Source of the DNA: Neckera pumila
Taxonomy: Eukaryota > Streptophyta > Bryopsida > Hypnales > Neckeraceae
Direction of reading: 5' to 3'
Assembly (NCBI GenBank): GCA_963969595.1
Contig: OZ018409.1
Location: 1,180,501 to 1,244,500, forward strand
DNA length: 64,000 bases
Shown: positions 11,286 to 23,371 of the stretch, in pieces
Numbering within the stretch: position 1 is the first letter of the stretch
Layout of the letters: every line of letters begins with the position of its first letter
Made by a program: the position numbers and the translations under genes
Notes under the pieces: generated by a model
Seen by the model: only the letters and a program-made list of their open reading frames with translations
Database searches by the model: none
What the model was told of the DNA's origin: nothing

Positions 11286-14200
11286 ATGGATGACTATGAT
11301 TTCGGTGAGGTGGAGAACGTCGGAGTTGTGAAAAAGAAGGTGAGCGCTGGTCCTTCCGTTTGTGCATGTTTCTGATTTTTTGTAGCTTCCTTTCATGGTG
11401 TTGAATCGCGTTGTTGCTTTGATCACTGCTCTCCGAGGATGGTATCAGTCTCTTCCCAAAGGATTACCGGACAACGGTTCTTCCGGTCTTCTATCTTAGT
11501 GGCTGTTTATACTAAAGATTTAACGTTTAAGAATATTTTTAATTGCACTTATAGCTAAAGAACAGAGTCTTTAGAGATGTTTCTGTATTTTTATATGCGT
11601 ATTGCAGCTTAAGAGCAGAGTCTTTCAGAATAAACTTAAGAAAATGCAGTCTTAGGCAATCAGAAACGGATTTAAGAGAGAGAATTAAAATGGAAGAGTC
11701 TGTTTTCCGGTTAAACCCGTTCTCCGGGCCTGTGGTTTTGAAATTTCTTACTTATTTCTCAGTGTCCTAGTTCCGCGTTTGCAATTCTCTGTCCTTTTCC
11801 TTAGTCGGTCGACTGTGCCAGTCCGCTCAATTTTTCGAGTTGTGAGACTGCTGAACTTCTCCTTCCAGGTTTTACATTTTTTGGAGCTCGTAACTATCTA
11901 GGTTTTACGTTAATTGCCTTCCTTTGCCTTCGAAACAGAGTTCTTGAATTTTTTCTGTCTTTCTTCTCTCGAGTTGCAGCGCCGTAGCATATTTGCCTGG
12001 TATGGTTTGCTCCTCGATTTGGGATGCAGAGTATGGAAAAGAGACAAATGATCCTGGCCTTAAAGAGTGTTGAATGAAGTGTCCGTGCTGACCACGGAAC
12101 TGAATCGCAGGTTTCGAAATCGAAGCTCGCCGTAGAGAAAGTGGCGAAATCTTCGAAAACTGTCAAGATACCGCTTCAATCCAGCTCCGGCTTTAATGTG
12201 GATGCAAATGCCGTCACAGAAAATGCTAAACCGATCAAGCGGGAGCCTCATCCCGACAAATCCATCGAGGAGACTTACCAGAAAAAAACTCAGCTTGAGC
12301 ATATCCTACTCAGACCTGACACTTACGTAGGGAGCATCGAGAAGCACACTCAGACACTTTGGGTATACGAGGACGAGCGAATGGTTAATCGAAATGTTAC
12401 GTTCGTTCCCGGGTTGTACAAGATTTTTGACGAAATCTTGGTCAATGCCGCTGACAATAAGCAGCGCGATCCTTCCATGGACACTGTGAAGGTTAGTCAG
12501 ATGCCTTCGGTTTCATGTAGTTCAAGCGCTTTTGTAGAGGCAATATTAGGAAATGTTTGTAGTAGAATAAATTCGACGGCAGAGTATGTGTTGTCATGCA
12601 TGTGATTCTTTGGACAACTGGCGTAACGATCATGCAGCCTTGATACATGCATTTCTGTTTCAGTTCAGAGCTTCGTGTCCGCAGTATTCCTCATTCCGAG
12701 CATTTAGGACAAATCGGGAAATCAGAACTCAGTTATTCTTTCTTCCTTGCTGCAGGTGGAGATTGACATCGAACAAAATTTCATTAGTGTGTACAATAAC
12801 GGGGACGGTGTACCTGTTGAGATCCACAAAGAAGAAGGTGTCTACGTTCCCGAGATGATCTTTGGGCATCTCCTGACTAGCAGCAACTACAATGACTCCG
12901 AAAAGAAAACCACTGGAGGTCGAAACGGGTACGGAGCAAAGCTTGCCAACATCTTCTCGACGGAATTTACTATCGAAACAGCAGATGGAAAACGTCAAAG
13001 GCGGTACAAGCAGGTATGAAGAAGACTACTACGATTTTGAGCTCCCGTTGCTTGAATTGCCTAATTAGATTGAAGATCAGGCTGGAAGTACACCAGGTTT
13101 GAACTAGCCAACTGATGCTTGCTGGTGTCCTGTATTTTGAAGGTTTTCAAAAACAACATGAGCGACAAATCAGAACCTAAGATCACTACGTGCAAGTCCA
13201 GCGAGAACTGGACGAAAGTGACATTCAAACCTGACCTCTCTAAATTTAACATGACCCACCTCGAGAGTGACGTTGTCTCGCTGATGAGCAAGCGTGTGAT
13301 GGACATTGCCGGGTGCTTGGGTAAAGGCTGTAAAGTTGAGCTTAACGGCAAACGCCTTCCGATCAAATCATTCCAAGACTATGTTGGACTTTACCTTTCT
13401 GTTGCGAACGCTAACCGAGAGGAACCCTTACCGAGGTCTGCCTTCCTCTCTCGTTTCTCCTCATGGTGTCCCTTTGAATCGGGTGGACTTATTGTCAGGG
13501 TATCTATGTTCCCAGCTTAGGTGTTACACACTTGCTCACATTCCTTCTTCAATTTGTCCCTGCACTGGCACGCCTGAACTCAGAGCTGTGTATTCCCTGC
13601 AATGACAATTGATCGTCAATCACTTATTTATTCGCGTTCCCCGAATTCCTCTGTTTCAGGATTTACGAAAGAGTAAGTGACCGGTGGGAGGTGTGTGTCA
13701 GTCTCAGTGATGGGCAGTTCAATCAGGTGCGAAATCCATCACTCCAGATTCTGAAACCCTGTTCTTTAATCGGCTTGAAAATCTTGTACTAGAGTATACT
13801 CTAAATGTTTCCATCGCTGAGATTGTGTATCTCCTACTGACATGGCTATGATTGTTAATTTGCAGGTGAGTTTCTGTAATAGCATTGCCACGATCAGAGG
13901 AGGAACCCATGTAGCTTACGTGACGGACCAGATTGTATCACACGTCCTATCTCTCGTGAACAAGAAGAATAAACAAGCCGGCGTGAAGCCGTTTCAGATT
14001 AAAAATCACATGTGGGTGTTTGTCAATGCCCTTATTAACAATCCCACATTCGACTCACAAACGAAAGAAACGCTGACCACTCGTGCCAGCAGCTTCGGGT
14101 CCAAGTGCGACCTGTCAGCTGATTTTCTGAAGAAAGGTAAGATCTAGGAAGCACACCCTTCTGTGAGATTTAAACTCGATTATTGGCATCTTCGGGCTGG

Positions 14201-17200
14201 TCCTTTTACTGATCGCGACATTAACAATACTTCAGCAATCCATGGGAACGTTCAATTTCTTACTGCCGTCTTTGCTGCAGTTGCGAAATGTGGAGTCGTA
14301 GAGAACGTCTTGACTTGGGCAGACTTCAAGCAGAGCAAGGAACTGAAGAAGAACGATGGCGCCAAACGACAACGTATTACCGGCATCCCTAAACTTGATG
14401 ATGCCAACGATGCTGGTGGGAAAACTTCAGAGCAATGCACTCTCATCCTCACAGAGGGTGACTCCGCCAAAGCCCTTGCCGTAAGCTTCGCTTGCGCTAA
14501 GCTCCAGAGTTCACTTAAGTTTGATAGGTCGCGAGGGTTGATAGTCAAGGTGCACTGCGCTCGCTAATGCACTCAAGATCCTTCAAAGTATTCGCCCCTG
14601 GCAGAGGCTGCGATTTTCATAAAGCCTCTGACTTCAAATTTCTCTTTTGTCAGATGAGTGGGATCAGTGTTGTGGGGCGTGACAAATACGGTGTTTTCCC
14701 ATTACGAGGAAAGCTTCTGAACGTGAGGGAAGCCAGTCACAAGCAAATTATGGAAAATGCAGAAATCACGAACATCAAGCGCATCCTTGGTCTTCAGCAT
14801 GGCAAGGACTATGACAGCACCAAATCTCTCCGATATGGGCATCTGATGATCATGACTGATCAGGTCTGCAAAGTGTTTTAATTACTAAATTTCTTTGGAC
14901 TAGCTGCTAAAACATTTCCCTGATTGAGACTATAGATGCCTCGGAGATCTCTATTTTTGTTCGCCTACTCTTTGTGCCTCGTGGTACCGAACGCCAGTTC
15001 AGAATCTGACACTTACAGTATCCCTCGTCTTGGCAGGATCACGACGGATCACATATCAAAGGACTGTTGATCAACTTTATTCACTCGTTTTGGCCCTCTT
15101 TACTTAAACTTCCAACCTTCCTGGTTGAGTTTATTACCCCGATTGTGAAGGTACACTAAGATGATTCATGTTTTGTTTAGGAAACTTATAGAATTTTATG
15201 TCAATGGGACCCACTGATCTAGGTTCCTGCAAACTCATCCTTGCTCGTTTACACTGTTGTATGCAGGCTGCCAACAAGCAACATACGCTCTCATTTTACA
15301 CTATGCCCGAGTACGAGAACTGGAAAGAATCCCTGAATGGTGTGACGAAGGGTTGGACCATCAAGTACTATAAGGTTTGAAGACTGGCTTACCCTGGTAT
15401 AATTCTAATTACTTCTATGTCTAGCTGCTTCAGTTGATATTATGTGAACCACTCACTATCTTACTTTTAGAATGGATACGTCACTGAATGGTGCAGGGTC
15501 TGGGTACTTCAACATCAAAAGAAGGAAAAGAGTACTTTCGTGAACTCATCAGGCACAAAAAGGACTTCACCTGGGATAGCGAATTGGATGGTGATGCAAT
15601 AGAGATGGCATTCAGTAAGAAAAAGATCGAAGCTCGGAAGACTTGGCTGCGCCACTATGAGGTACACCTTTTCACAGTCTCTTTTATGAGGTTTCAAATC
15701 TATCCGCAATCTCTTTGCGTTGGACATCACGTCAACTGTTTTAGTGTTTTGGCTGACTGCGTCATTGCTGTTGTATTTAGAATCGATCCTACTGGGATGG
15801 CAGCGTCGTGTCTTCCGAGTTTTGGAATTTGTGGATCTAGATCGGTAGCGGTCCCATGCTTTGCATTGCCATACTGTGTCCTTATGCTGTCTTCCTTAAG
15901 TATTGGAACTGTCAGATGACTGACTGCGGTGAATCGCTATGTACCAGCCCGGAACCTTCCTCGACATGACTGCGGAGAAAATCAATTACTGCGATTTCGT
16001 GAATAAGGAACTTATTCTGTTCTCAATGGCCGATCTTTCAAGATCTATTCCATCCATGGTGGATGGGTTAAAGCCTGGTCAGCGGAAAATTCTTTTCTGC
16101 TGTTTCAAGAGGAACTTCGTCACCCAAGCCAAGGTATCTTTAGCCCACGAACTGGAATCAATTATCCCCCCATTCTTTCTTTCAGAATCCTATTCTCAAC
16201 ATTGCAGTCTTTCATTCTTCAGCCAAGTTGCGGTTTACAACTGTAAGCGTTTCTTACATATGACGTGCCCACGCAACAGGTTGCGCAATTTTCTGGTTAT
16301 GTGTCGGAGCATTCAGCGTATCATCATGGAGAGCAGAGTCTCGCCAGCACCATTATCGGTATGGCGCAAAATTTTGTCGGAAGCAACAACATCAATGTCC
16401 TTTCTCCAGAGGGTCAATTTGGAACTCGTGAACAGGTATGGCTTCAGAAAGTTGAGCTTACATTTACTGAACAGACTTCGATAAGCATTGTCTAAACAGT
16501 TATCTAACTGTGAATTTTGTCTCGAACAAGGAGCTTCTGATCGTACGGAACTACGATTGAATGCAGGGAGGGAAAAATCATGCCAGCCCACGTTACATCT
16601 TCACTTGTCTAGCACCGATTACACGTGCTCTCTTTCCTCAACCAGATGATGTCCTTCTTGGTTACATGAAAGAGGATGGACAATCCATAGAGCCGAGCTG
16701 GTACTGCCCCATTCTACCTTTGGTGCTTGTCAACGGTAGCGAAGGTATCGGCACTGGCTGGAGCTCCTTTGTGCCGAACTATAATCCTAGAGATATTGTT
16801 GCAAACATTCGCCGCCTGCTGGCAGGTCAGGAGATGGTACAGATGCACCCATGGTACAAGCATTTCAAGGTACAATAATTCTAAGCTGTTAATGTGCTAT
16901 TGTGACGCAGCGACCTAAATCGAAACTATGAAGATGCTTCTCATCACCGTGCTAACTCTTCTGAAGATGCAAACATATCTGATTGTCCACCATCTGATGT
17001 CTATGGGGCAGGGAACCATCGAGTGCTCAGCCACGAAGGATACTGGTCTCACGTACACTATTACGGGTATCATAGATCAAGTTGACGAAACAACTATAAA
17101 GATCTCGGAGCTTCCGGTGCGCAAGTGGACACAAGACTACAAGGAGTTCCTTGATGTCATGATGACTCCCTCTGACAAGATTAAGGAGCCCTTCATAAAG

Positions 17201-19816
17201 GTTATTTCATCTCCAGCCTTCTCCACATCATGAATTCTGGTTTCCCTACCCGATGACTCCTACACGTCATGCATCACTGTCCTATTTTTTGATGCGCAGG
17301 TTTTGCCGGACACTGTTCTCCAACAATCGTGCAAATGATTACGATGTGGTTTTTCTTCTGCAGGACTTCCGAGAGCATAACACAGATACGAAAGTCCACT
17401 TTGAGCTCACTCTTTCAGAAGAGAACATGGCAATAGCACTGGCAGAAGGCTTGGTGAAGAAATTCAAGCTCACCACGACCATAAGCACAAGCAACATGCA
17501 TTTGTTTGATGCGAAAGGCATCATCAAGAAGTACGACACCCCAGAGCAGGGTATGACCCATTCACCGTTCCTCTTGTTTCTCATTATATCTACTGTCACT
17601 ATTCCAATTGCGATTGCTGACATGGGAATCGACATATGCTTGTGGGGTCCCTCCCATAAAGGCCCCTGAGCTTGAATTTCAGTTGTATTAAAACAACTCT
17701 AGTAATTTGATCCATAGACCTGATATGAATTGTCTCCCTGTGATATCTGGCAGTCCTCGACGAGTTCTATCATATCCGTCTGGAGCTCTATGTCAAGAGA
17801 AAGGTACAGTACTTGTTTTAATGCTGAAGTGTATTTATTTGAATTGGTTAGGTGACGATAACTTGCAACTGGAGTCGGTACTCATTTATTGAGTAAATTT
17901 TCGTGGGAATTCTTTTGATTTCAGGCTGTTCAACTCCAAAACCTAGAGTACGAGCTCCTGAAGGTGGACAACAAAGTGAGGTTCATCCTAGGTGTGGTGA
18001 AAGGTGATATAATCGTTAACAACCGCAAGCGTGCAGATTTGCTCTCCGATCTCAAGAGCAAAGGCTTCACTCCATTCCCCAAGAAGTCACAGTCGTCCGA
18101 TCCTCCCGTCGTAGGTGCAGACCCCATTGGTGAAGATGGTGAAGAGGTAGGTTCTTAACCTTTGAAGCAGTAGTTACCAGTTATTTGCGCTGGAGCGGTA
18201 GAGAGATTAAATTAAGAATTTCTGTCATGGTATCTTCGGGTTATTGAAGTTTTACATCGAATGGAGTCAGGATGAGAAGGTGAAAGGAATCAAGGTCGGG
18301 GACTACGAGTATCTCCTGTCTATGCCCATCGGGACATTGACATTCGAGAAAGTTGAACAACTTCTTGGCCAGCGCGACAAAATGGAAGATGACGTGGTTG
18401 AGCTAAAGAAGGCCTCTCCTAAATCATTGTGGGAAAAGGATCTTGATGAGTTCCTCGTCAAATTGGATGTAAGTGCTTGTTTTACTCGCACGATATTTTC
18501 ATATATATCCTACGCAATCATGTCCTAGTTATTGGCAGCATATTCTGATCAATATTCACGTAGTTCCTTGTGAATGACAGAATCGTGTCTTCTATAAACA
18601 ACTAAAAATTGTGATATCTATAACCTCCAGGCCCTGGAAGCACAAGAGGAGATCGACGCAGCATACGAGGCTAAGCATTCCGCCAAGGAAGGAAATCAGG
18701 CTTTCAAGAGACCTGCACCCAGAAAGCCAGCTGCTCCCAAAGCCAAGAAGACCGAACCTGTGGATGAGGGTCTTGCTGAGGCAATTCCAGCTCCAGCAGC
18801 AAGCAAGCCTGCGGCTGCCAGTGAGCCACTGTTCAACATTAGTCCTTCAGTTTATGAGCTTCCATCTGCTTCGTACAGATGTCTTGTGTTGTATAACTAC
18901 CCGGAGTAGAAGATTTGATATTCCCTGTATGTCAGAATGCTCAGTCCTCACCTGTACTTGTATCTGATGCAGAAGCTGCACCAAAACCTCGCGCAAAAGC
19001 GGCTCAAAAGAAGCCTGCCAAAGTACTGGTGAGTGCTAATCGAATTTGCTGCCGTAAGGATTGGGTTGTTTCTGGGAAGCACCAGCTTGAGACCATAAAG
19101 AGATTACTAACCGACTTGTGTGACTAATTTCAGGAGCTTGATGACAGCGACGATGAGGACTTCACTTCAAGCCTTCGTGACCGCCTGGCATCTTACAATT
19201 CCAAGGTTACGCAACCAAGCGTCGTCATTGGTGGGTGACTCAGAGATCCGTAATGAATTTTCTGATTACCTGTTCCATTTGTCGCTACAGACTAGTACAT
19301 TTTGCCAGTGATTTTTTCGACGAGAATACATGCGTATTAAAAGTTCTAAGAGGACTGATAAATGCCATATCACGTAGGAGTAAATTCTTCCATTAGTTAA
19401 TATGAGTGTTGCTCGTGACTGCAGAGGATGTCAAGCCTTTCGAGGATGTCAAGTCTTCAGAGGATGAAGCTCCCAAGGTGACCAAACCTGCACCCAAGAA
19501 GCGACTTCAGAAGGCTGCAGGGAAGAGCAAAGCACTCTCACCTCCGAGCTCACCCGAGTCGGTGACATCTCCAGAGAAGCCCAAGGTGGCCGCGAAAGTC
19601 CGGAAAATTCAAGTTTCGCCCTTGAACAAGAAAACGAAGGCGTTGACATCCAAGGAAGTCCTTCAGGCAGCTGAAGCAGAAGCCGCAGCACGCCCAGCGC
19701 GCGCTGGTCGTCGTAAAGTGCAGTACATCATTAGTGATAGCAGTAGCGATGGTGAAGCGAATGAAGATAGCGACGAAGACGCCATGTCGGATTTCTCGGA
19801 CAGTCTAAGCTTCTGA
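11286..19816 (+). CDS. TOP2: DNA topoisomerase II (nuclear, type IIA), 23 exons
   Basis: Passes one DNA duplex through a transient double-strand break using ATP, in replication, chromosome condensation and segregation. Exons: 11286-11339, 12111-12491, 12756-13013, 13143-13435, 13660-13726, 13866-14136, 14281-14480, 14654-14863, 15037-15150, 15267-15374, 15497-15661, 15948-16133, 16280-16435, 16567-16869, 17012-17200, 17364-17550, 17754-17803, 17925-18146, 18271-18468, 18631-18820, 18973-19028, 19134-19230, 19425-19816. All introns are GT-AG and phases join to 1448 residues, the usual plant length. Visible motifs: GHKL ATP site GGRNGYGAK (about 199-207), TOPRIM TEGDSAK (499-505) and DHDG (579-582), [16 protein letters not shown] in the breakage-reunion core, and catalytic Tyr831 preceded by Arg830 in PRYIFT. 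The tail is Lys/Pro-rich, probably with nuclear localisation signals, then Ser/Asp/Glu-rich. The start is the first in-frame ATG after a non-ATG open stretch. Least sure are exon 1 and the tail exons 20-22, where conservation is low. Confidence 0.95.
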
Positions 19817-20893
19817 GGAGTACCGTAGAGAACCTTTTGTAAAGAAAAACACTGAAATGGCGGTGCCTACTTCGGCAGGACCGATTCGGATTCGCCATTA
19901 CTGTCGTTGTATATAGTAGCTGATGCGCTTGCGCTCGAACTGGTACGTCATCGATTATGACCTGTATCATGAACTGATTCTGTTTCTTGTAATGATAAAA
20001 TCAGAACGATTTCTTTCAACTAAGTTATGACTTGGTGGTTGCGAAACCCGCGTTCGAAGTGGTGGAGATGTCCTTGGTGCACTCCCTGGTGTACACGGTA
20101 GCCTACTGCAGCAATATTTGTAAACCCGGCCAGGCCGTAAGTTTGAAGGGCACCTTCACCCTTCCCCTTCACCATAAGCCCAGTTCAAAACTTTAGTCTT
20201 CAAAATGATATTCTGGCCTAGACTTGGGAAGCACAAAGTTATACCGCAATATTTTTTTGAGAGAAAAGGCCGAGTCAATTATAAGTAAAGGAAAGACCAT
20301 CAAGAGCAGAATGCCCTTTTTTTTTTGGTTTTTGAAAAAGTGCCAGGATGGCGATCACTTAAAATTTGGTGAAGCATTATATTTATTTGTACATCCATCT
20401 TTTGTACCATAAAACACTTTTCAATCAAATTCATACTCTTTTTCATCCAAATTTGACAATTTCATCCATATTTTAAATTGGATTGAAACTTTCTTGACTA
20501 AAAAAGATTACTTTTTTTTGGCAAAAAAGAAATTTTCACTATGAAATGGTGCTTTCTGGCTCCATTTCGCCCCCCCCCCCCCCCCAAAGGGCTGCTCCAC
20601 AGTAGTGCAAAGGCTTAGTAGAAAGTACCCAATTGAGGACACTTGACAAAGCTTGATTTTCTCTGGAGTGTTGGCCCCCTCCTTGTGAGACGATGGATAG
20701 GCAGGTCAGCGCTTCAAAATGTCTAGATTTTCAAGTGTAATCTAATGCCTCAAGGCTCAATGAAATCCTTAGCATTCTTGACAAGATTTTTCAAATTGAC
20801 ATGATGGTTTGTCAATTTGGAAAAGGCCCTTGGTGAGCAATCAGAGTGTATGACTGCTTGCCAGAGCAGTCAAATTTGCAGATTCTTTATTTT
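19817..20893. other. TOP2 3' flank and spacer
   Basis: GC content falls after about 20100. A run of 16 C residues lies at 20570-20585. No gene seen. 'GGGCTGCTCCACAGTAG' at about 20590 resembles subterminal sequence of family D elements, so part of this stretch may belong to a disrupted copy whose right end is near 21814. Confidence 0.5.
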
Positions 20894-21570
20894 AATATAC
20901 TAGCGTTTGGCGCTTGCTATGCTACGCAATCATGATTAGAATTTTATTAGAATTTTTATGTATTAGATAAAATGCAGAACAAAAATTTCAATAAACCTTC
21001 AAATAAAATTTACCAAAATCTTTGTATAATTTTACTTATAAGTAAGCATATATTGAAATGTACAATAGAAATTTATTGAATGACGAATGAAAGATATGCA
21101 ATGGTGAATATTGTAAAAGATACACATTTATTGTAATGAATTCAAAAGTTGACTCAATTATTATGAACAATGGTAATCCAAAAACTTAGTGAATTGAAAT
21201 GAAAAACTTGTAAATTTCAAAAACTTCATGAACAACTTAATTGTTGTGAAATCCAAAATCGCTTCAATTGAATAAATTTCTCAAATCATTTGGTAGTAGC
21301 AATAGAATTTTGAAATCATAAAAGCTGTAAAAGTGATATTATAGAGGTGATTGCAAACCACTACTCTATTTCTATAATATAACATTGTGTGAAAATATTA
21401 TTTTTATATATGCATGATTGAAAATATTTTTACAAAATATTAAAATAAATTGTTTCAAAGACTTATTGAAATCATTATCATGCATTCTATTCAAATATAT
21501 CAAAATTTTACTAATATGTGATACATTGGATGCGTAGCATAGCAAGCATGAGCCCCTATTATTAATGGTA
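20894..21570. mobile_element. inverted-terminal element with TGCTATGCTACGC ends, family uncertain (Helitron-like?)
   Basis: The left part reads TATACTAGCGTTTGGCGCTTGCTATGCTACGCAAT. Near the right, on the other strand, are AATAATAGGGGCTCATGC and then TTGCTATGCTACGCATCC. The two ends share a 16-base core (CTTGCTATGCTACGCA) inverted about 600 bp apart, around AT-rich filler without coding capacity. Similar 'CTACGC' terminal blocks with a TATTAATA edge occur in plant Helitrons, but I see no definite TC start or CTRR end, so the class is open. Confidence 0.4.
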
Positions 21571-23237
21571 GCATTTGTGATATTACAAAGGGAGTTATGA
21601 TTTTAGTAGTATGATATATATATATATACTTTTAGTAATTTTTTAAGATTTATTTTTTTCTCCAAAAATCGGGGGTCCTGCGCCACTGTCACAGCAGTTT
21701 CAGCTGAGCGAAAATAGGAGAAAAAATGTTTTCAACCCTTTAAAACCAAATTTCAAGGTACTAAAGGGGTCCATGGAGTAGCCTTCCGGAAGGCTGGATC
21801 TTTCTCTAATGTTCTACAATTGATGGGATTTTATCTTCTTGTTGACGAAGGTTGTGCCCTTCTGAACAAAAGGGTGGATAGAATAGGAGTGGTGGTTTGA
21901 AATTGGAATCTCTTTTGTGGTAGGCCTAGACAAGGCCAATCTTGGTCATAATTTCATTGATGGCATGAGTAAAAGAGTTGTATAGTAAATTAAGGTTGAT
22001 AGACATCTTATTAGTTTAAAAACATCACTATTTTTCTTAGCATCTTGTCTTTGTTTCTTAATGGCCCATAGCCTACATTTGAATTAGATGGTGTCTTCTT
22101 TATTGTTGGCATATGACAAATGTGATTTTGGGAAGGAAGAAGGGACATGAAAAGTTGAAGGCAAGTTATCAAAAGAAAAAGGGGATGGTGCTCTTATCAT
22201 AGTCTTACAAAATCATCACAGAAAGAATGAATAGCTTGCAAAATTAAGAATTAACATTTGCTTCAAAATTTGCTCAAAATTTATTATTGCTTCAACAAAT
22301 AGCATAAATTGTTGAATCAACAAGAAATTTTCAACTGATTTTGAAGATTTTCTTTATGAATTTCAGTCTTTCTGTCTTTCTGTCTATTTATTCAAGATTT
22401 TGTGCAAAGGTATCCATTACAAATCTTGACTTTTTTTTATTGTTGAGGCGGCTCTTGGAATGAGCCTCAAATACATAGATCTTAGAGAAAACATCACATT
22501 AGAAATTGATTTTAAAAATTTACTGAATAGATTTTGGGAAGTTGTAAATTGTTTGGAATTATGCATGTTATGCCCTTTAACCTCATATTTTTTTGATGAC
22601 CTCAATTTCATCTTTAGCATGTGAAAAGAGGATTGAAAAACCTCAAATCAGTTTCCCAATTTTAACACCCTCATGTTCAAACATTATATTCTTTCAATTC
22701 ATAAGTGATATTGTTGTGTTTTCTTTTCCCATGAAATCTCTAACATGTCGAATTTGAATTTGTATGGTTACAATTAGTCAAAATAATTGATAAAAAACTT
22801 ATCAAAATGTTCAATTTAGAGCAAGTTCCAAGAAGCGAAAAGAAAGCCTTCCTTCACAGATTAATATAATTTCCTGAAAAATTTGACATCTATTTCTTAA
22901 ATTATCTTCTGCCCTAACTACCAGTTCTACGATTCAACTACCAATTCAATTGCTATGACCAGTCAAAGCTCATGCGACCCTTCTTTTGCGTATTCACAGA
23001 GCTCTGTGTCTCCTTCAGCTTCGCCTTGGCCACCCCGATCGCCATCGCTTCCTAATTCCCTGACCTTAGAATTTGTCAGCTTCTGAATTCTTTCACTTCC
23101 CGAACTTCATCCATTGATCATATTCCTGGAGAAAGAATTCTCGATAAATTCCATAGCGTATCCACTCCTGGAGCTTCCATTTCGTATTTCCACGCTCTAA
23201 GTAGCGAAAAATTCTGGTTGCGGACTCCCGTGCTGCT
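21571..23237. other. intergenic DNA upstream of the SDRA-like gene, with one family D end
   Basis: Around 21795-21815 'GGCTGGATCTTTCTCTAATGTT' is a right end of the CATTAG family, preceded by 'GCCACTGTCACAGCAGTTTCAGCTGAGCG', which recurs in related form at about 45415. No partner left end is visible. From about 22960 the DNA becomes GC-richer toward the gene. No other gene seen. Confidence 0.5.
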
Positions 23238-23244
23238 TATATAA
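23238..23244 (+). promoter_or_regulatory. TATA box of the SDRA-like gene
   Basis: TATATAA (in CTTATATAAG) lies 134 bases before the start codon and in a locally GC-richer context, so initiation at about 23265-23275 would give a leader of about 100 bases. Confidence 0.5.
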
Positions 23245-23371
23245 GATTGGTACTCTAGACCCATGTACTCTGTTTGAATTGGGTAGAGAAGAGTCAGTGT
23301 TGTGTTTTGAAAGTTTGGGATCGAATAGGAGCAGGGTTTAGTTGGGTTTGCGAAGTTGTGGAGGGGAAAGG

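Noticed and set aside
10771..11426. Overlapping open frames on both strands upstream of TOP2
   Set aside because: They mirror each other, arise from GC-rich DNA and have no conserved motif. The region is better taken as promoter and leader.
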